DNA of 64,000 bases from Bradyrhizobium sp. MOS002 (lineage in GTDB: Bacteria; Pseudomonadota; Alphaproteobacteria; Rhizobiales; Xanthobacteraceae): assembly GCF_003020115.1 (NCBI RefSeq), contig NZ_PYFX01000003.1, forward strand, positions 806,001 through 870,000, read 5' to 3'. Position 1 is the stretch's first letter, and the number at the start of each line of letters is the position of its first letter. The notes under the pieces were generated by a model, which did not search any database, was not told the origin of the DNA, and saw only the letters and a program-made list of their open reading frames with translations. Shown in pieces: positions 51,272 to 58,864 of this stretch. Position numbers and translations under genes: made by a program.

Positions 51272-51697
51272 ATGCGGGCCGATCCTCAGAAAATCACCTT
51301 CGGCGAGATGCGCGAGATGGGCGTGCGCGACCTGCTGATCTACTGCCGCCACCGCTGTGGCCACCACGCCGATGTGCCAATCCATTGCGGTGGCTCACCG
51401 CTGTGGGTCGACTTTTTCGGCGAGCGCCCAACCAGTTATGCAGCGGCAGCAATTACCGAAGCCATCCTTGTCGAGGATGACGAAAATCGTAACGTCTTCG
51501 ACATCTTCGCGCGCACGAAGTATCTGGCCGATGGCGATAGCACTCTCAACGTCCTCGCTGAAAAGGCATTTATGGCACCAGTGCGCTGGGTGTTCCCTCC
51601 ATTCATTGAATGGCGAATCTCTAAGAGGCCCACTGCCACGCAGATCGATCCATTCGATCTTGCAATGCAAGTCACGCTGTGGAGGCACCCAAGTTGA
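51272..51697 (+). CDS. Chimeric zinc-ribbon-like ORF (copy 2, joined to foreign C-terminus)
   Basis: 141 residues. Residues about 4-35 (PQKITFGEMREMGVRDLLIYCRHRCGHHADV) repeat the gene at 49057, but after that the frame changes character: no second Cys cluster, and a hydrophobic-acidic region (AITEAILVEDDENRNVFDIFARTKYLA) follows. This looks like a truncated copy fused to other DNA, and it may be a pseudogene. Confidence 0.45.
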   Translation: MRADPQKITFGEMREMGVRDLLIYCRHRCGHHADVPIHCGGSPLWVDFFGERPTSYAAAAITEAILVEDDENRNVFDIFARTKYLADGDSTLNVLAEKAFMAPVRWVFPPFIEWRISKRPTATQIDPFDLAMQVTLWRHPS

Positions 51698-52028
51698 CCA
51701 AATCCGGATGTCCAAGGCGTTCTCAGCATGTTTGTTGTATTCGGGTCGTTATCGGGGATGCCCTTTGAATAAACGAGACCTTTGATCACACGGGCTTCCC
51801 GCGCCTGCATGACGGGCACGGGATGTTTTTCCGACCGCCGCCAGAAGAAGAATCGCATTGCTGACCCTCAAAACAAGAATCACGCTCGAAAGCCTGGCGC
51901 GTTCGGTTGCGACCTCGCTACTTTGATGTCCACCACCATTTTTTTCCTGCTTCGGTTGATGTTGCGTCGGGATCATCGCTCGCACATACGCGCCCCCCGG
52001 CCGCGGCGCTTGAAAGCAGCGCTTGGTG
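51698..52028. other. Intergenic stretch without a supported gene
   Basis: Short frames exist on both strands, one with an amidohydrolase-like FDVHHHFFP (about 51920), but none has a ribosome site or sustained similarity. Nothing else seen. Confidence 0.3.
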
Positions 52029-52658
52029 TCAGACGGCCCCATCGTCGCGCTTCGTCGCAGCCGGTTGGGGTACGGGTGTCGGACGCGAAGGCTCGCTATA
52101 GGACTGGGTGCCGCTACCGCTGTAGGGCTGGGTCGTCCCTTTCGGGCTCATGCTGACGATGCAGTGGGAGAACACCGTTGTCACATCACGCGACCCTGAC
52201 AGGTACATCGACCAAGGCCGCTCGTTACCTTCCTTGAACCGCACCCAGAACGTCGTGGCCCCCGCGAACGTTTCCACGAAATTCACCGATAGATCAGGCC
52301 GCACTTCAAATTCGACCATGCCGCCAGTCGGCCTGCCAGCTGCTGGATTGTAACCGTATGCGTTCCCGTCGAGCAGGGGCACCTGGTCGAATCCGACCGT
52401 CATCGGAATCGGTGTGCGATCCGTCGGAAAGCGCCAGCTGGCCTTGAAGATTTGCACGGTGAGGCCGGGCCTTCCGATGAAATGCTTCACCATGACCGAA
52501 CTGCGCTCGATTTGATTCACGATGGTGGACATGCCGCAAGCACCGGCTTCCCGTGAATAAAATGCCTGCCAGTAGCCCGAGCTGTACAGCTCTTCCGCCG
52601 ATGCTAAGCGGGTCGCGGCCATCAATAATACAGCGGCTCCAAGGAAGGACCGTCTCAT
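52029..52658 (-). CDS. Hypothetical exported protein, second of a pair
   Basis: 209 residues. Signal peptide ending RLASAE; the mature part has beta-rich stretches (FIGRPGLTVQIFKASWRFP, MVEFEVRPDLSVNFVETFAG) and a Ser/Pro/Gly-rich tail (PYSGSGTQSYSEPSRPTPVPQP). Cys in GACGMS and HCIVS may form a disulfide. Its ATG overlaps the stop of the gene upstream by 4 bases. No family recognised. Confidence 0.65.
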   Translation of the reverse strand: MRRSFLGAAVLLMAATRLASAEELYSSGYWQAFYSREAGACGMSTIVNQIERSSVMVKHFIGRPGLTVQIFKASWRFPTDRTPIPMTVGFDQVPLLDGNAYGYNPAAGRPTGGMVEFEVRPDLSVNFVETFAGATTFWVRFKEGNERPWSMYLSGSRDVTTVFSHCIVSMSPKGTTQPYSGSGTQSYSEPSRPTPVPQPAATKRDDGAV

Positions 52659-53176
52659 AGGCTGCCTGCCTGCCCCAATGGGATGCTGGGCTTGTTGCCA
52701 TAGGGCTGCGTCGGTTGCGCGGGCGTCGGTTGCGGCAATGACGGTTGGGCGAGCGTGGGCTGCGGTAACGGGGTGGCGCAGCGCGCCGATGCCTGCATCA
52801 GTAGCATGTTGCCTTTCTTACGGTCGTACAGCCACTCCATGTAAGTGAGGCTGCCTTCGTCGCGGCGGACTTCGCCGATCATGTAAAGGTGCGAGGCGCG
52901 GACGAGTGAACCCTGCCATTGAATCTTGCGTCCATCGCTCGCATCTTGAATGGCGTACTGCTCACTGCGCGAAACCACCAGACCATCGCGGCGCTTGTGG
53001 AAGATGCGCCAAGCGTGGTCGTCAGGGGCATATCGGATCTCAACACCGACGACCGGGTTGCTGTCACGCGGATCGTCACCGAGCGCGACCTGTGGCGCTC
53101 CGCAGTTCAACTCAATCGCGAATGCCGCAACGGTGCTGACCAGAAGAGCTGGGACGGCAAGTAAAAATCGCTTCAT
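52655..53176 (-). CDS. Hypothetical exported protein with Pro/Gln repeats, first of a pair
   Basis: 173 residues. Signal peptide MKRFLLAVPALLVSTVAAFA, then IELNCGAP, a central part with YTYMEWLYDRKKGNMLLMQASARC-like wording, and a C-terminal repeat of QPTLAQPSLPQPTPAQP units. The central part recalls small periplasmic proteins with two cysteines. Co-translated with 52029. Role unknown. Confidence 0.65.
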   Translation of the reverse strand: MKRFLLAVPALLVSTVAAFAIELNCGAPQVALGDDPRDSNPVVGVEIRYAPDDHAWRIFHKRRDGLVVSRSEQYAIQDASDGRKIQWQGSLVRASHLYMIGEVRRDEGSLTYMEWLYDRKKGNMLLMQASARCATPLPQPTLAQPSLPQPTPAQPTQPYGNKPSIPLGQAGSL

Positions 53177-53822
53177 CTTAACGGGTCCTTGAACTCAGAA
53201 CATCGCGATGATGCGGTTGACGCATCACCACGGGAAACGCTTCGATTGTATGAAAGAAGAGACCGGTTGAACTGTCACAAATTCGCAGCCCGATCTTGTG
53301 ATGGCGCGCCAGAAATTTGCTTGTTTGCGCCAATGATCGACGAGCCCGGCCCCCGTCGGGCCTAGCTATTTTCGCGATCTCAGGCACCTGTGGCTATGCC
53401 GTCTCCATTACCCGGCTAAACGCCGGGCGCGTCCGGTTCTTGACCTTGATCCAGTTCGGGGACGGGCCCCCGCGGTACCAGCTGCCGCAAGCTTAGACAC
53501 CAGACCCACTAGGCCAAGCTTGCAGGCGCAATCCTTCTCACCTCGTGTCGGGTAAGGAATTGCTCGGCATATTGGTACGGGAGTCGGTGAAGATCTTCGC
53601 AGTGGGGCACAGAGCAGCTTCCAGAACTGGCGAGCACGTAGAAAGCCCCAGCGTCGCTGATTTGATGGACAAGTGATGTTTCAATCGGGGCCGGCCCGAT
53701 CAGGCTTTCCGCTCCGTTGCAAAAGAGCGGTTCCGTCTCACTGGCCATTGATCCACATCAAGAGAGCCTTCTGCTTTTCTTGCGTTCCATTCTACGTAGT
53801 TGCGACTGTGTTGGAGAGAACC
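53177..53822. other. Intergenic stretch, low-support ORF only
   Basis: Contains a hairpin GGCCCCCGTCGGGCC (53349-53363), another ACCCGGC/GCCGGGC (53411 region), an imperfect FixK box TTGA-N6-ACAA (53267), and a 79-codon minus-strand frame at 53509-53748 with no ribosome site. No certain gene. Confidence 0.35.
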
Positions 53823-54050
53823 ATGGCCCTAGCAACTATTGCCTATCTGGCGAAGCGATACACGGCGCTCGAAACGGAAACCGCGGATGCACTGCGAGAT
53901 CGTCCGGCGGACGACATCGCGATCGCTCATCGGGAGTATCGCAAGCTGACAATTGCAGACGAGATCCAGAATTTTCATCGATTGATCGAGCGTCACGTTA
54001 GGCGACTCATTCACCAGCCAAAGGCAATCGATTGCTGCGCCAACTCCTGA
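53823..54050 (+). CDS. Small helical protein (MALATIAYL family)
   Basis: 75 residues: MALATIAYLAKRYTALETET, then ALRDRPADDIAIAHREYRKLTIADEIQ. A recurring short Bradyrhizobium hypothetical in my recollection. TTGGAGAGAACC precedes the ATG. Its end overlaps the symporter start by 19 bases, so it may be the first gene of that operon. Confidence 0.6.
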   Translation: MALATIAYLAKRYTALETETADALRDRPADDIAIAHREYRKLTIADEIQNFHRLIERHVRRLIHQPKAIDCCANS

Positions 54051-55261
54051 GAATCGTCACGCATCCGGCGACCATCATTGCGGGGGTCGTCTCTGGTCTG
54101 CTGTTCGGATTCTATCTGCCCGAGCCCGCCCACGCGCTGGTGCCGTTCGCGAAACTTTACGTTGCCCTGCTGTCGATGAGCATGTTGCCCATCCTGGTGA
54201 CGGCGCTCACCTGGGGCATCGGACAGATGTTGCGCAACGCGACGACCCGCGCGCTCTTCCCGCGCATGACTTTGTCCTATCTGCTGCTGCTGCTGATTCC
54301 GAGCGCATCGGCGGTGCTCGTGTGCATCGGTCTGAGCCCGGGCGAGAGTTTGGGCGAGGGCGCTGCCGCGGCGCTCGGCCAGCAGCTTGCCAGTGAGCCG
54401 GCGGTGGTGTCCGGCGGTCCGATCATGGCATTCCTGCAGGGCATGGTGCCGTCGAATATCTTCGCGGCGCTGTCGGGGGCGCAGTTCATCAGCATCGTTT
54501 TTTTCTGCGTTCTGCTCGGACTGGCCCTCGGCGTTATCGAGTCCCCCGGTGCTGACGAGACACTGCGGATCCTGAACGCCCTCAACGAGGCATTTGCGAC
54601 CATCTTCCACTGGGTGCTGATCCCGCTGCCGCTCGGCCTCTTCGCCCTCGGCGCGGCTCATGTGGCGGAGGCCGATCGGGAGTTGCTGGGTGCGCTAGTA
54701 CGCTACGTCGGCTATTTCTACCTGGCAGGACTGTTGGCGGTAGCCGGGCTAACGGCGGTTCTGTCGATCGTATGCCGCAAGGCGCCCTGGCGGGTCCTGT
54801 CCGATCTCAGCCAGCCCCTCGTGATCGCCTTTGCCACCGACAACCCCCTGGCTGCACTGTATTCGGCGATCGAAGTGCTACAGGAGCGGTTCCGCGTAGA
54901 CCGCAGCGTCGTCGACACAGTGACGCCGTTTGGCGTCCTCGCCAACCAGCACGGCCAGGTTCTGCTGTTGACCTTTACTGTGCTTTTTCTCGCGCAGGTC
55001 TACGGCATTTCGCTTGGCACGGCCGCGACAGTCATCGTTGCGGTTTCGTGCCTGATTTCGGGCGCGGCGGCAGTCGGAGGGGGACCGGCGCTGGCGACCA
55101 TCCTTGCGCCGATCCTATTGAATGCGAAGATCCCCGATGCGCTGGCGGTCGTGGTGCTGGCGACCACGCAGCCCGCGGTCGCGCCGATGGTCTCGCTGCT
55201 TACCGTGCTGGGTACGGCGGCGCTGACTGTCATTACGGGGGAGCCGAGGAAAAGCGCATGA
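54032..55261 (+). CDS. SDF-family dicarboxylate/amino acid:cation symporter
   Basis: 409 residues, eight helices plus two hairpins. Family segments: MLPILVTALTWGIGQM, SGAQFISIVFFCVLLGLALG, a serine-poor hairpin, VTPFGVLANQHGQVLLL and ISGAAAVGGGPALATILAPILL, the last being the substrate region. It imports acidic or neutral amino acids or dicarboxylates with Na or H. The usual NMDGT is replaced by NQHGQ, so the substrate may be unusual. Start is TTG 54032 (AAAGG upstream). Co-translated with a binding protein (ATGA overlap). Confidence 0.82.
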   Translation: MLRQLLRIVTHPATIIAGVVSGLLFGFYLPEPAHALVPFAKLYVALLSMSMLPILVTALTWGIGQMLRNATTRALFPRMTLSYLLLLLIPSASAVLVCIGLSPGESLGEGAAAALGQQLASEPAVVSGGPIMAFLQGMVPSNIFAALSGAQFISIVFFCVLLGLALGVIESPGADETLRILNALNEAFATIFHWVLIPLPLGLFALGAAHVAEADRELLGALVRYVGYFYLAGLLAVAGLTAVLSIVCRKAPWRVLSDLSQPLVIAFATDNPLAALYSAIEVLQERFRVDRSVVDTVTPFGVLANQHGQVLLLTFTVLFLAQVYGISLGTAATVIVAVSCLISGAAAVGGGPALATILAPILLNAKIPDALAVVVLATTQPAVAPMVSLLTVLGTAALTVITGEPRKSA

Positions 55262-56106
55262 ATGCGAGATCGTGGCGCATACGGGTGATGGGCGCGTTGT
55301 TGGCGTTGGCGGTCCTGCCGCCGGTCCTATCCGCGACGACGGTGCTTTCGAGCTTTCCCGATATTCGCCAAGTGCAGGAGCGTGGCGCGCTACGCGTCGG
55401 GCTGGTCGCCAAGGAAATTCCGCCACTACTGGTTACCGGAAGCGACGGCGAGCCTTCCGGCATCGAAATTGCCATGGCGAATGGCCTTGCAAGGCGCCTG
55501 GATGTCAGGCTTGAGTTCGTGCGCACTGCCGCGACCCACGATGAACTGGTGGCCCAGGTAGCCGCGGGCGAAGTGGACGTTGCGGTGTCATCGGTGACGC
55601 GGACCGTTGAACGGGCCAAAATGGTGCGCTTTTCGCGCCCGTACCTGACCCAGTCGGTGGCCGTTGCGTTGAACCGGGTGCGGGCGTTGCGTGACAATAT
55701 TGCCTGTCCGAATACGCCAGCCGATGCGGCGGCCCTGGCGGCGCGGCCGGACGGACTCGGCATCACGCGCGGGGGTGCCTACGAACAGGCGCTGCGCAAC
55801 CAGGATAGCAAAATCAATCCGGTGGTCTTCGACACCGGAAAAGATCTCTATCACGCGCTGGAAACCGACGGGCTGCTCGCCGGTCTGGGCGGCGAGATCG
55901 AGTTGCGCCAGTTGTTCGCCGAGCACCCGGCGGCTCGTATCAAGCTCAAGCTTTGCCTGGTGGGCGAGCAGAGGGACCAGATCGCCGTTGCTGTGCGGCC
56001 CGACGCTCCCAATCTCACCGCGTGGATCGATGTCGTTCTGGACAATGTCGGCTTGCAGCTGAAGCCCAGCGGCATCTTCACCCTCGGTACCGACTGGAGC
56101 TTCTGA
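55258..56106 (+). CDS. Periplasmic solute-binding protein, family 3 (SBP_bac_3)
   Basis: 282 residues. Signal peptide ending VLSAT, then a two-lobe binding domain: GALRVGLVAKEIPPLLVTGSDGEPSGIEIAMANGLARRL in outline, VAAGEVDVAVSSVTRTVERAKMVRFSRPYLTQSVAVALN, and FDTGKDLYHALETDGLLAGLGGEIEL. Family 3 proteins bind amino acids for ABC transporters or signal receptors. Here the partner is an SDF symporter and no ABC genes are near, an unusual pairing. Starts by ATGA overlap. Confidence 0.82.
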   Translation: MNARSWRIRVMGALLALAVLPPVLSATTVLSSFPDIRQVQERGALRVGLVAKEIPPLLVTGSDGEPSGIEIAMANGLARRLDVRLEFVRTAATHDELVAQVAAGEVDVAVSSVTRTVERAKMVRFSRPYLTQSVAVALNRVRALRDNIACPNTPADAAALAARPDGLGITRGGAYEQALRNQDSKINPVVFDTGKDLYHALETDGLLAGLGGEIELRQLFAEHPAARIKLKLCLVGEQRDQIAVAVRPDAPNLTAWIDVVLDNVGLQLKPSGIFTLGTDWSF

Positions 56107-56436
56107 GCGATACGGCGTACCCAGACTCGGCGCACTCATCAGGACCGGTTATCCGACGACACCCGTGGCCAGCACCGGCGCTAGGGGCCGTTCTACTCGG
56201 TCGCTCGTCAAAGGTGGCCCCAACGGCCGGTCGACGTTCAAAGCGCGGTGGGCCGCTTTTGAGCCAATGTCCGCTTTGCTTAAACAGCGGTCGGGCCAAG
56301 TTCGGCTCGACGTCGGCACTAGCGACAGCCGACGGGCTAAATGTCGCCGCCACCGCCTGTAAGGCGTGGAACCGCCGAAGTGTGGGATTGTTTGTCAAGC
56401 TAGGTGGAGGGCGTGCAAAGAGGATGCGCCTTTGGA
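56107..56436. other. Non-coding stretch with a likely dispersed-repeat remnant
   Basis: No gene. The minus strand reads FKQSGHWLKSGPPRFERRPAV (56200-56290), a phrase I associate with repeated intergenic DNA in Bradyrhizobium rather than a real protein. The rest shows nothing. Confidence 0.35.
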
Positions 56437-56778
56437 ATGACTCACTTGGTATTAGTCGTAGACGATGATGCCAGCGTACTCGAAGTCATCGCGGACATGC
56501 TGGAAGACCTTGGTTGTGAGTCGTCACGGGCGCAAGCGGCGCAGAAGCCCTCGACCAGCTGAGTTCGAACAACCGCATCACGATCTTAATCACCCACATC
56601 AACATGCCAGTAATTGACGGCCATGAGTTGGCCGGGCGGGCGATGCGACTCAACCCTGCGCTGCGGGTCCTTTAACTGTCTGGTCGCGAGCGACGGCGCG
56701 ACCGGTTTCCTATCCAGGAAACCGTTCTCCGAAGAGGACCTGCGCGAGAACATTAAACGAACGACGGGCGTTTGTTGA
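56437..56778 (+). pseudogene. Frameshifted response-regulator receiver
   Basis: The frame starts THLVLVVDDDASVLEVIADMLEDLGCES, then shifts at about 56538 to AEALDQLSSNNRITILITHINMPVIDGHELA, reads through a TAA near 56674 and shifts again to end KPFSEEDLRENIKRTT. All receiver parts are in order, but the expected phospho-Asp (TDINMP) is His (THINMP). It is a decayed single-domain regulator. Confidence 0.75.
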
Positions 56779-56871
56779 ACGACGTCTATAGCATCACCAC
56801 CGCCCAAACCGCGATCATCGCCCTGGTCGCGTCCCTATGTGGGCAAAGACTTCTAGCGCCAACACGGCGGC

Positions 56872-57051
56872 TTAACGTTGCGTCCGAGCCTTCTTGGCGG
56901 CGTCGAGCCCCAGCTCCACCAGCCTTCTAATCGCCTCCGAGAGGTTCGGCAGATCAGCCTCCCGGCGCCGCCAGCCATCGACCTTTTCAATCAGGCTGGA
57001 GGGAATCACCATGTGCAGGCGCTGCACGTTATCGTCGAGCCTTTTTGGCAT
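56872..57051 (-). CDS. Short ribbon-helix-helix protein
   Basis: 59 residues: MPKRLDDNVQRLHMVIPSSL then IEKVDGWRRREADLPNLSEAIRRLVELGLDAAKKA. The MVIP strand and two helices with the LSEAIRRLVELGL end are a typical RHH fold. GGAG lies 6 bases before the ATG. A palindrome stands 33 bases upstream. A solitary regulator or antitoxin-like protein without a visible toxin. Confidence 0.65.
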   Translation of the reverse strand: MPKRLDDNVQRLHMVIPSSLIEKVDGWRRREADLPNLSEAIRRLVELGLDAAKKARTQR

Positions 57052-57083
57052 TTGGAACTCCGATTTTTGTTGTGCATCGAGGG

Positions 57084-57099
57084 CATCATGTGTATGATG
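57084..57099. promoter_or_regulatory. Perfect palindrome between RHH gene and small-gene array
   Basis: CATCATGTGTATGATG (arms CATCAT/ATGATG). It lies between the RHH gene and the first gene of the array on the other strand, so one repressor could control both. Confidence 0.5.
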
Positions 57100-57141
57100 T
57101 GATTATCAGATCGGAACACAGAAAACAACAGGAGCAGACCA

Positions 57142-57243
57142 ATGAAATTAACTTTGTTCGTCGGCGGCCTGCTGGCCAACCAAGTGCTCGCGATCATCAC
57201 GATCCGGTACAGGGCTGATCTGATCATGCCGATGCTCTCCTAG
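57142..57243 (+). CDS. Tiny membrane peptide, first gene of the array
   Basis: 33 residues: MKLTLFVGGLLANQVLAIIT then IRYRADLIMPMLS. One hydrophobic helix and a short basic loop. CAGGAGCAGACCA precedes the ATG, a strong ribosome site. Followed 8 bases later by the first copy of the repeated leader. Confidence 0.5.
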   Translation: MKLTLFVGGLLANQVLAIITIRYRADLIMPMLS

Positions 57244-57251
57244 CGCTCGAC

Positions 57252-57304
57252 ACCCGGCGGCCCTGCGGGCCTACCGGGGTTGCGGTGTCAGTGAACCCTG
57301 ACAC
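57252..57304 (+). repeat. Structured leader, copy 1
   Basis: Hairpin A: CCCGG...CCGGG with inner GGCCC/GGGCC. Hairpin B: GTGTCAG (57285-57291) and CTGACAC (57298-57304), loop TGAACC. GGAGAAGG and the GTG start at 57317 follow. Confidence 0.7.
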
Positions 57305-57316
57305 TGGAGAAGGATC

Positions 57317-57544
57317 GTGAAACGTCTAATGACTGCCGCAACCGTCCTGCCGGGCCTGTTGGTCGCGCTGCTCATTGTCACCGTCATGCCGGGATCTTCG
57401 GCCTTGGACATGAACATCGATGTCGGCATCAAGGTTTTCGCTTTTTACCTCGCCTTCGTCGCTTGGGCAGTGCTTAGCGTCCTGCTGGTGAACGTCATGT
57501 TCGCCCCGTGGACGCTCGACGGCGGTTCGGCGGTGCGCAAATGA
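57317..57544 (+). CDS. Small membrane protein (intact array paralogue)
   Basis: 75 residues from GTG: two helices (AATVLPGLLVALLIVTVMPG and VFAFYLAFVAWAVLSVLLVNVMFAPW) with an acidic link (LDMNIDVGIK). GGAGAAGG lies in front. A broken copy stands at 58613. Its TGA overlaps the ATG of the next tiny gene. Unknown family. Confidence 0.6.
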   Translation: MKRLMTAATVLPGLLVALLIVTVMPGSSALDMNIDVGIKVFAFYLAFVAWAVLSVLLVNVMFAPWTLDGGSAVRK

Positions 57545-57624
57545 GGCTGATCAACAAGCTGCTTGATTTTCTGGTGCTCGCCTTCTGCGAAGCCAGCGCC
57601 CATCCGGACGACCCGGAAGACTGA
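57541..57624 (+). CDS. Tiny peptide coupled to the membrane protein
   Basis: 27 residues: MRLINKLLDFLVLAFCEASA then HPDDPED. A short hydrophobic helix with one Cys and an acidic end. The ATGA overlap with the gene before it indicates translational coupling. Leader copy 2 follows. Confidence 0.45.
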   Translation: MRLINKLLDFLVLAFCEASAHPDDPED

Positions 57625-57636
57625 ACAACATCACTC

Positions 57637-57700
57637 AACCCCGGCGGTCGCGAGACCTACCGGGGTTCAGACGACAGCGAATGGTCCCAGGGCCGGAGAC
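57637..57700 (+). repeat. Structured leader, copy 2
   Basis: Hairpin A: AACCCCGG/CCGGGGTT, inner GGTC/GACC with a GCGA loop. Hairpin B is degenerate. CCGGAGACG stands before the next start. Confidence 0.65.
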
Positions 57701-57705
57701 GAACA

Positions 57706-58098
57706 ATTTTTCGCAAGATCGTACTGACCGCCGCCGTGCTGGCGGCCTGTCTCACTGCGGCTAACGCTGCCCCGCTCACCAAGGCTGACAAGGGTTACGT
57801 CAACATTGCCATGGGCAGTGTCGTCTTCTTCGGCAAGTGCGATGGTTACAGCGCTGTCGACGAGAGCATGGTCAAGCTTGGCGATAAGCTCGACATCTCG
57901 GATGACATCCCGTCCGCGACTGGAGCCGCCATTAAGGTGCTCTTGGATCTCGACTATGAGCACGACGACCTGATCCCGGAAGTCACCCAGTTTGCGACGG
58001 GCGCGCTGAACACTTTCCTCAAGGAGAGCAAGGCGAAAAACTTCTGCTCCTCAATGGGCAAGACCTTCGTCGACAACGACATGGTGACCAAGGACTAA
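57706..58098 (+). CDS. Exported protein of the array, possible ATT start
   Basis: 130 residues if read from ATT at 57706: FRKIVLTAAVLAACLTAANAAP is a complete signal peptide, with LAAC as a possible lipobox. No ATG, GTG or TTG upstream in frame gives a good start; a GTG at 57736 would cut off half the signal. GGAGACGAACA precedes the ATT. The mature part (KADKGYVNIAMGSVVFFGKCDG...) has a Cys pair at KCDG and NFCSS and is helical. Unrecognised. Confidence 0.55.
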   Translation: MFRKIVLTAAVLAACLTAANAAPLTKADKGYVNIAMGSVVFFGKCDGYSAVDESMVKLGDKLDISDDIPSATGAAIKVLLDLDYEHDDLIPEVTQFATGALNTFLKESKAKNFCSSMGKTFVDNDMVTKD

Positions 58099-58116
58099 AC
58101 CGCGATCAACTCACTC

Positions 58117-58180
58117 ACCCCCGGCAGCCGCAAGGCCTACCGGGGTTGAGGTGTCAGGGAATGGCCCCGATAAAGGAGAA
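58117..58180 (+). repeat. Structured leader, copy 3
   Basis: Hairpin A: CCCCGG/CCGGGG, inner GCC/GGC with a GCAA loop. TTGAGGTGTCAGGGAATGG follows, with a weaker hairpin B (CAGGG/CCCCG). AAGGAGAAAGCAA then GTG at 58186. Confidence 0.7.
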
Positions 58181-58185
58181 AGCAA

Positions 58186-58530
58186 GTGAGGATTGGTAAC
58201 AAGGAAATCAGAAGTATGCAGGGCGTCTGGCTGGTGGACGTCATTTGGGACGACGGTCGCAAGGCTACGCTGCCGACGGCCCACCGCCGCTTCTTCGACA
58301 GCGCCACCAAGCGCTACCAGCACAACAACGCCGGTATGTTGAAGTACCCCGGCAAGTTGAAAGCTTGGAAAGAGGCAATCGTCAAACACGGCGCGGTCGT
58401 AATGACCGACGACGACTGGACCGGGCGTACACCGAAACAGAACGGATATTCCGACGTGTTCGCCATTACCGATCTGCGACTGGACGACGATGGTTCTGAT
58501 CACAGCTTCACGGTTACCCGGTGGCTGTAG
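58186..58530 (+). CDS. Array protein of unknown function
   Basis: 114 residues from GTG: GVWLVDVIWDDGRKATLPTAHRRFFDSATKRYQHNNAGM in outline, WKEAIVKHGAVVMTDDDWTGRTPKQNGYSDVFAITDLRLDD. Beta-rich with charged loops, cytosolic, no signal peptide. AAGGAGAAAGCAA precedes the start. Not recognised. Confidence 0.6.
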   Translation: MRIGNKEIRSMQGVWLVDVIWDDGRKATLPTAHRRFFDSATKRYQHNNAGMLKYPGKLKAWKEAIVKHGAVVMTDDDWTGRTPKQNGYSDVFAITDLRLDDDGSDHSFTVTRWL

Positions 58531-58547
58531 AAGCAGACGATGACCTT

Positions 58548-58608
58548 ACCCCCGGCGGCCTTATGGCTGACCGGGGTTGAGGTATCAGGAAAACCTGACA
58601 ACGGAGAA
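58548..58608 (+). repeat. Structured leader, copy 4
   Basis: Hairpin A: CCCCGG/CCGGGG, inner GGCC/GGCT with a TTAT loop. Hairpin B: TCAGG/CCTGA with an AAAA loop. CGGAGAAGCAG and ATGAAACG follow. Confidence 0.7.
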
Positions 58609-58612
58609 GCAG

Positions 58613-58806
58613 ATGAAACGTTTGTTACTGCCGCCACCGTTCTGTCGGCCCTGTTTGCCACACTGCTCGTCATTACCGTCATGCCGGGATCATCCATCTT
58701 AGACTTGGATATCGACGTGGGCATAATAGTTCTCGCCTTTTACGTCACGTCCATCGTTTGAGCAGCCCTAACCGTCCTGCTGGTGAACGTCTTCTTCACT
58801 TTGTGG
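58613..58806 (+). pseudogene. Broken duplicate of the array membrane protein
   Basis: The DNA follows the gene at 57317 (AAACGT.T..TGACTGCCGC, TCATGCCGGGATC, GACGTGGGCAT), but one base is lost near 58625, shifting the frame, and a tryptophan codon is TGA at 58759. Leader and gene were duplicated together, and this copy then decayed. Confidence 0.7.
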
Positions 58807-58815
58807 AGCGCTCGC

Positions 58816-58864
58816 GGCCCCCCCGAGCTTGAGGGATCAGTGAACTCTGAGAAGGGAGAAAGAA
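58816..58864 (+). repeat. Structured leader, copy 5 (degenerate)
   Basis: Hairpin A is reduced to CCCCCCC...GAGGG. Hairpin B remains: TCAG/CTGA with a TGAACT loop. GGGAGAAAGAA and TTG at 58865 follow. Confidence 0.5.

Noticed and set aside
51907..52101. FDVHHHFFP resembling an amidohydrolase N-terminus
   Set aside because: Similarity ends after nine residues and the rest is low complexity; probably chance.
53267..53280. TTGAACTGTCACAA as a FixK box
   Set aside because: The right half is ACAA, not TCAA.
53509..53748. A 79-codon minus-strand frame
   Set aside because: No ribosome site, no similarity, and isolated; mentioned only within the intergenic entry.
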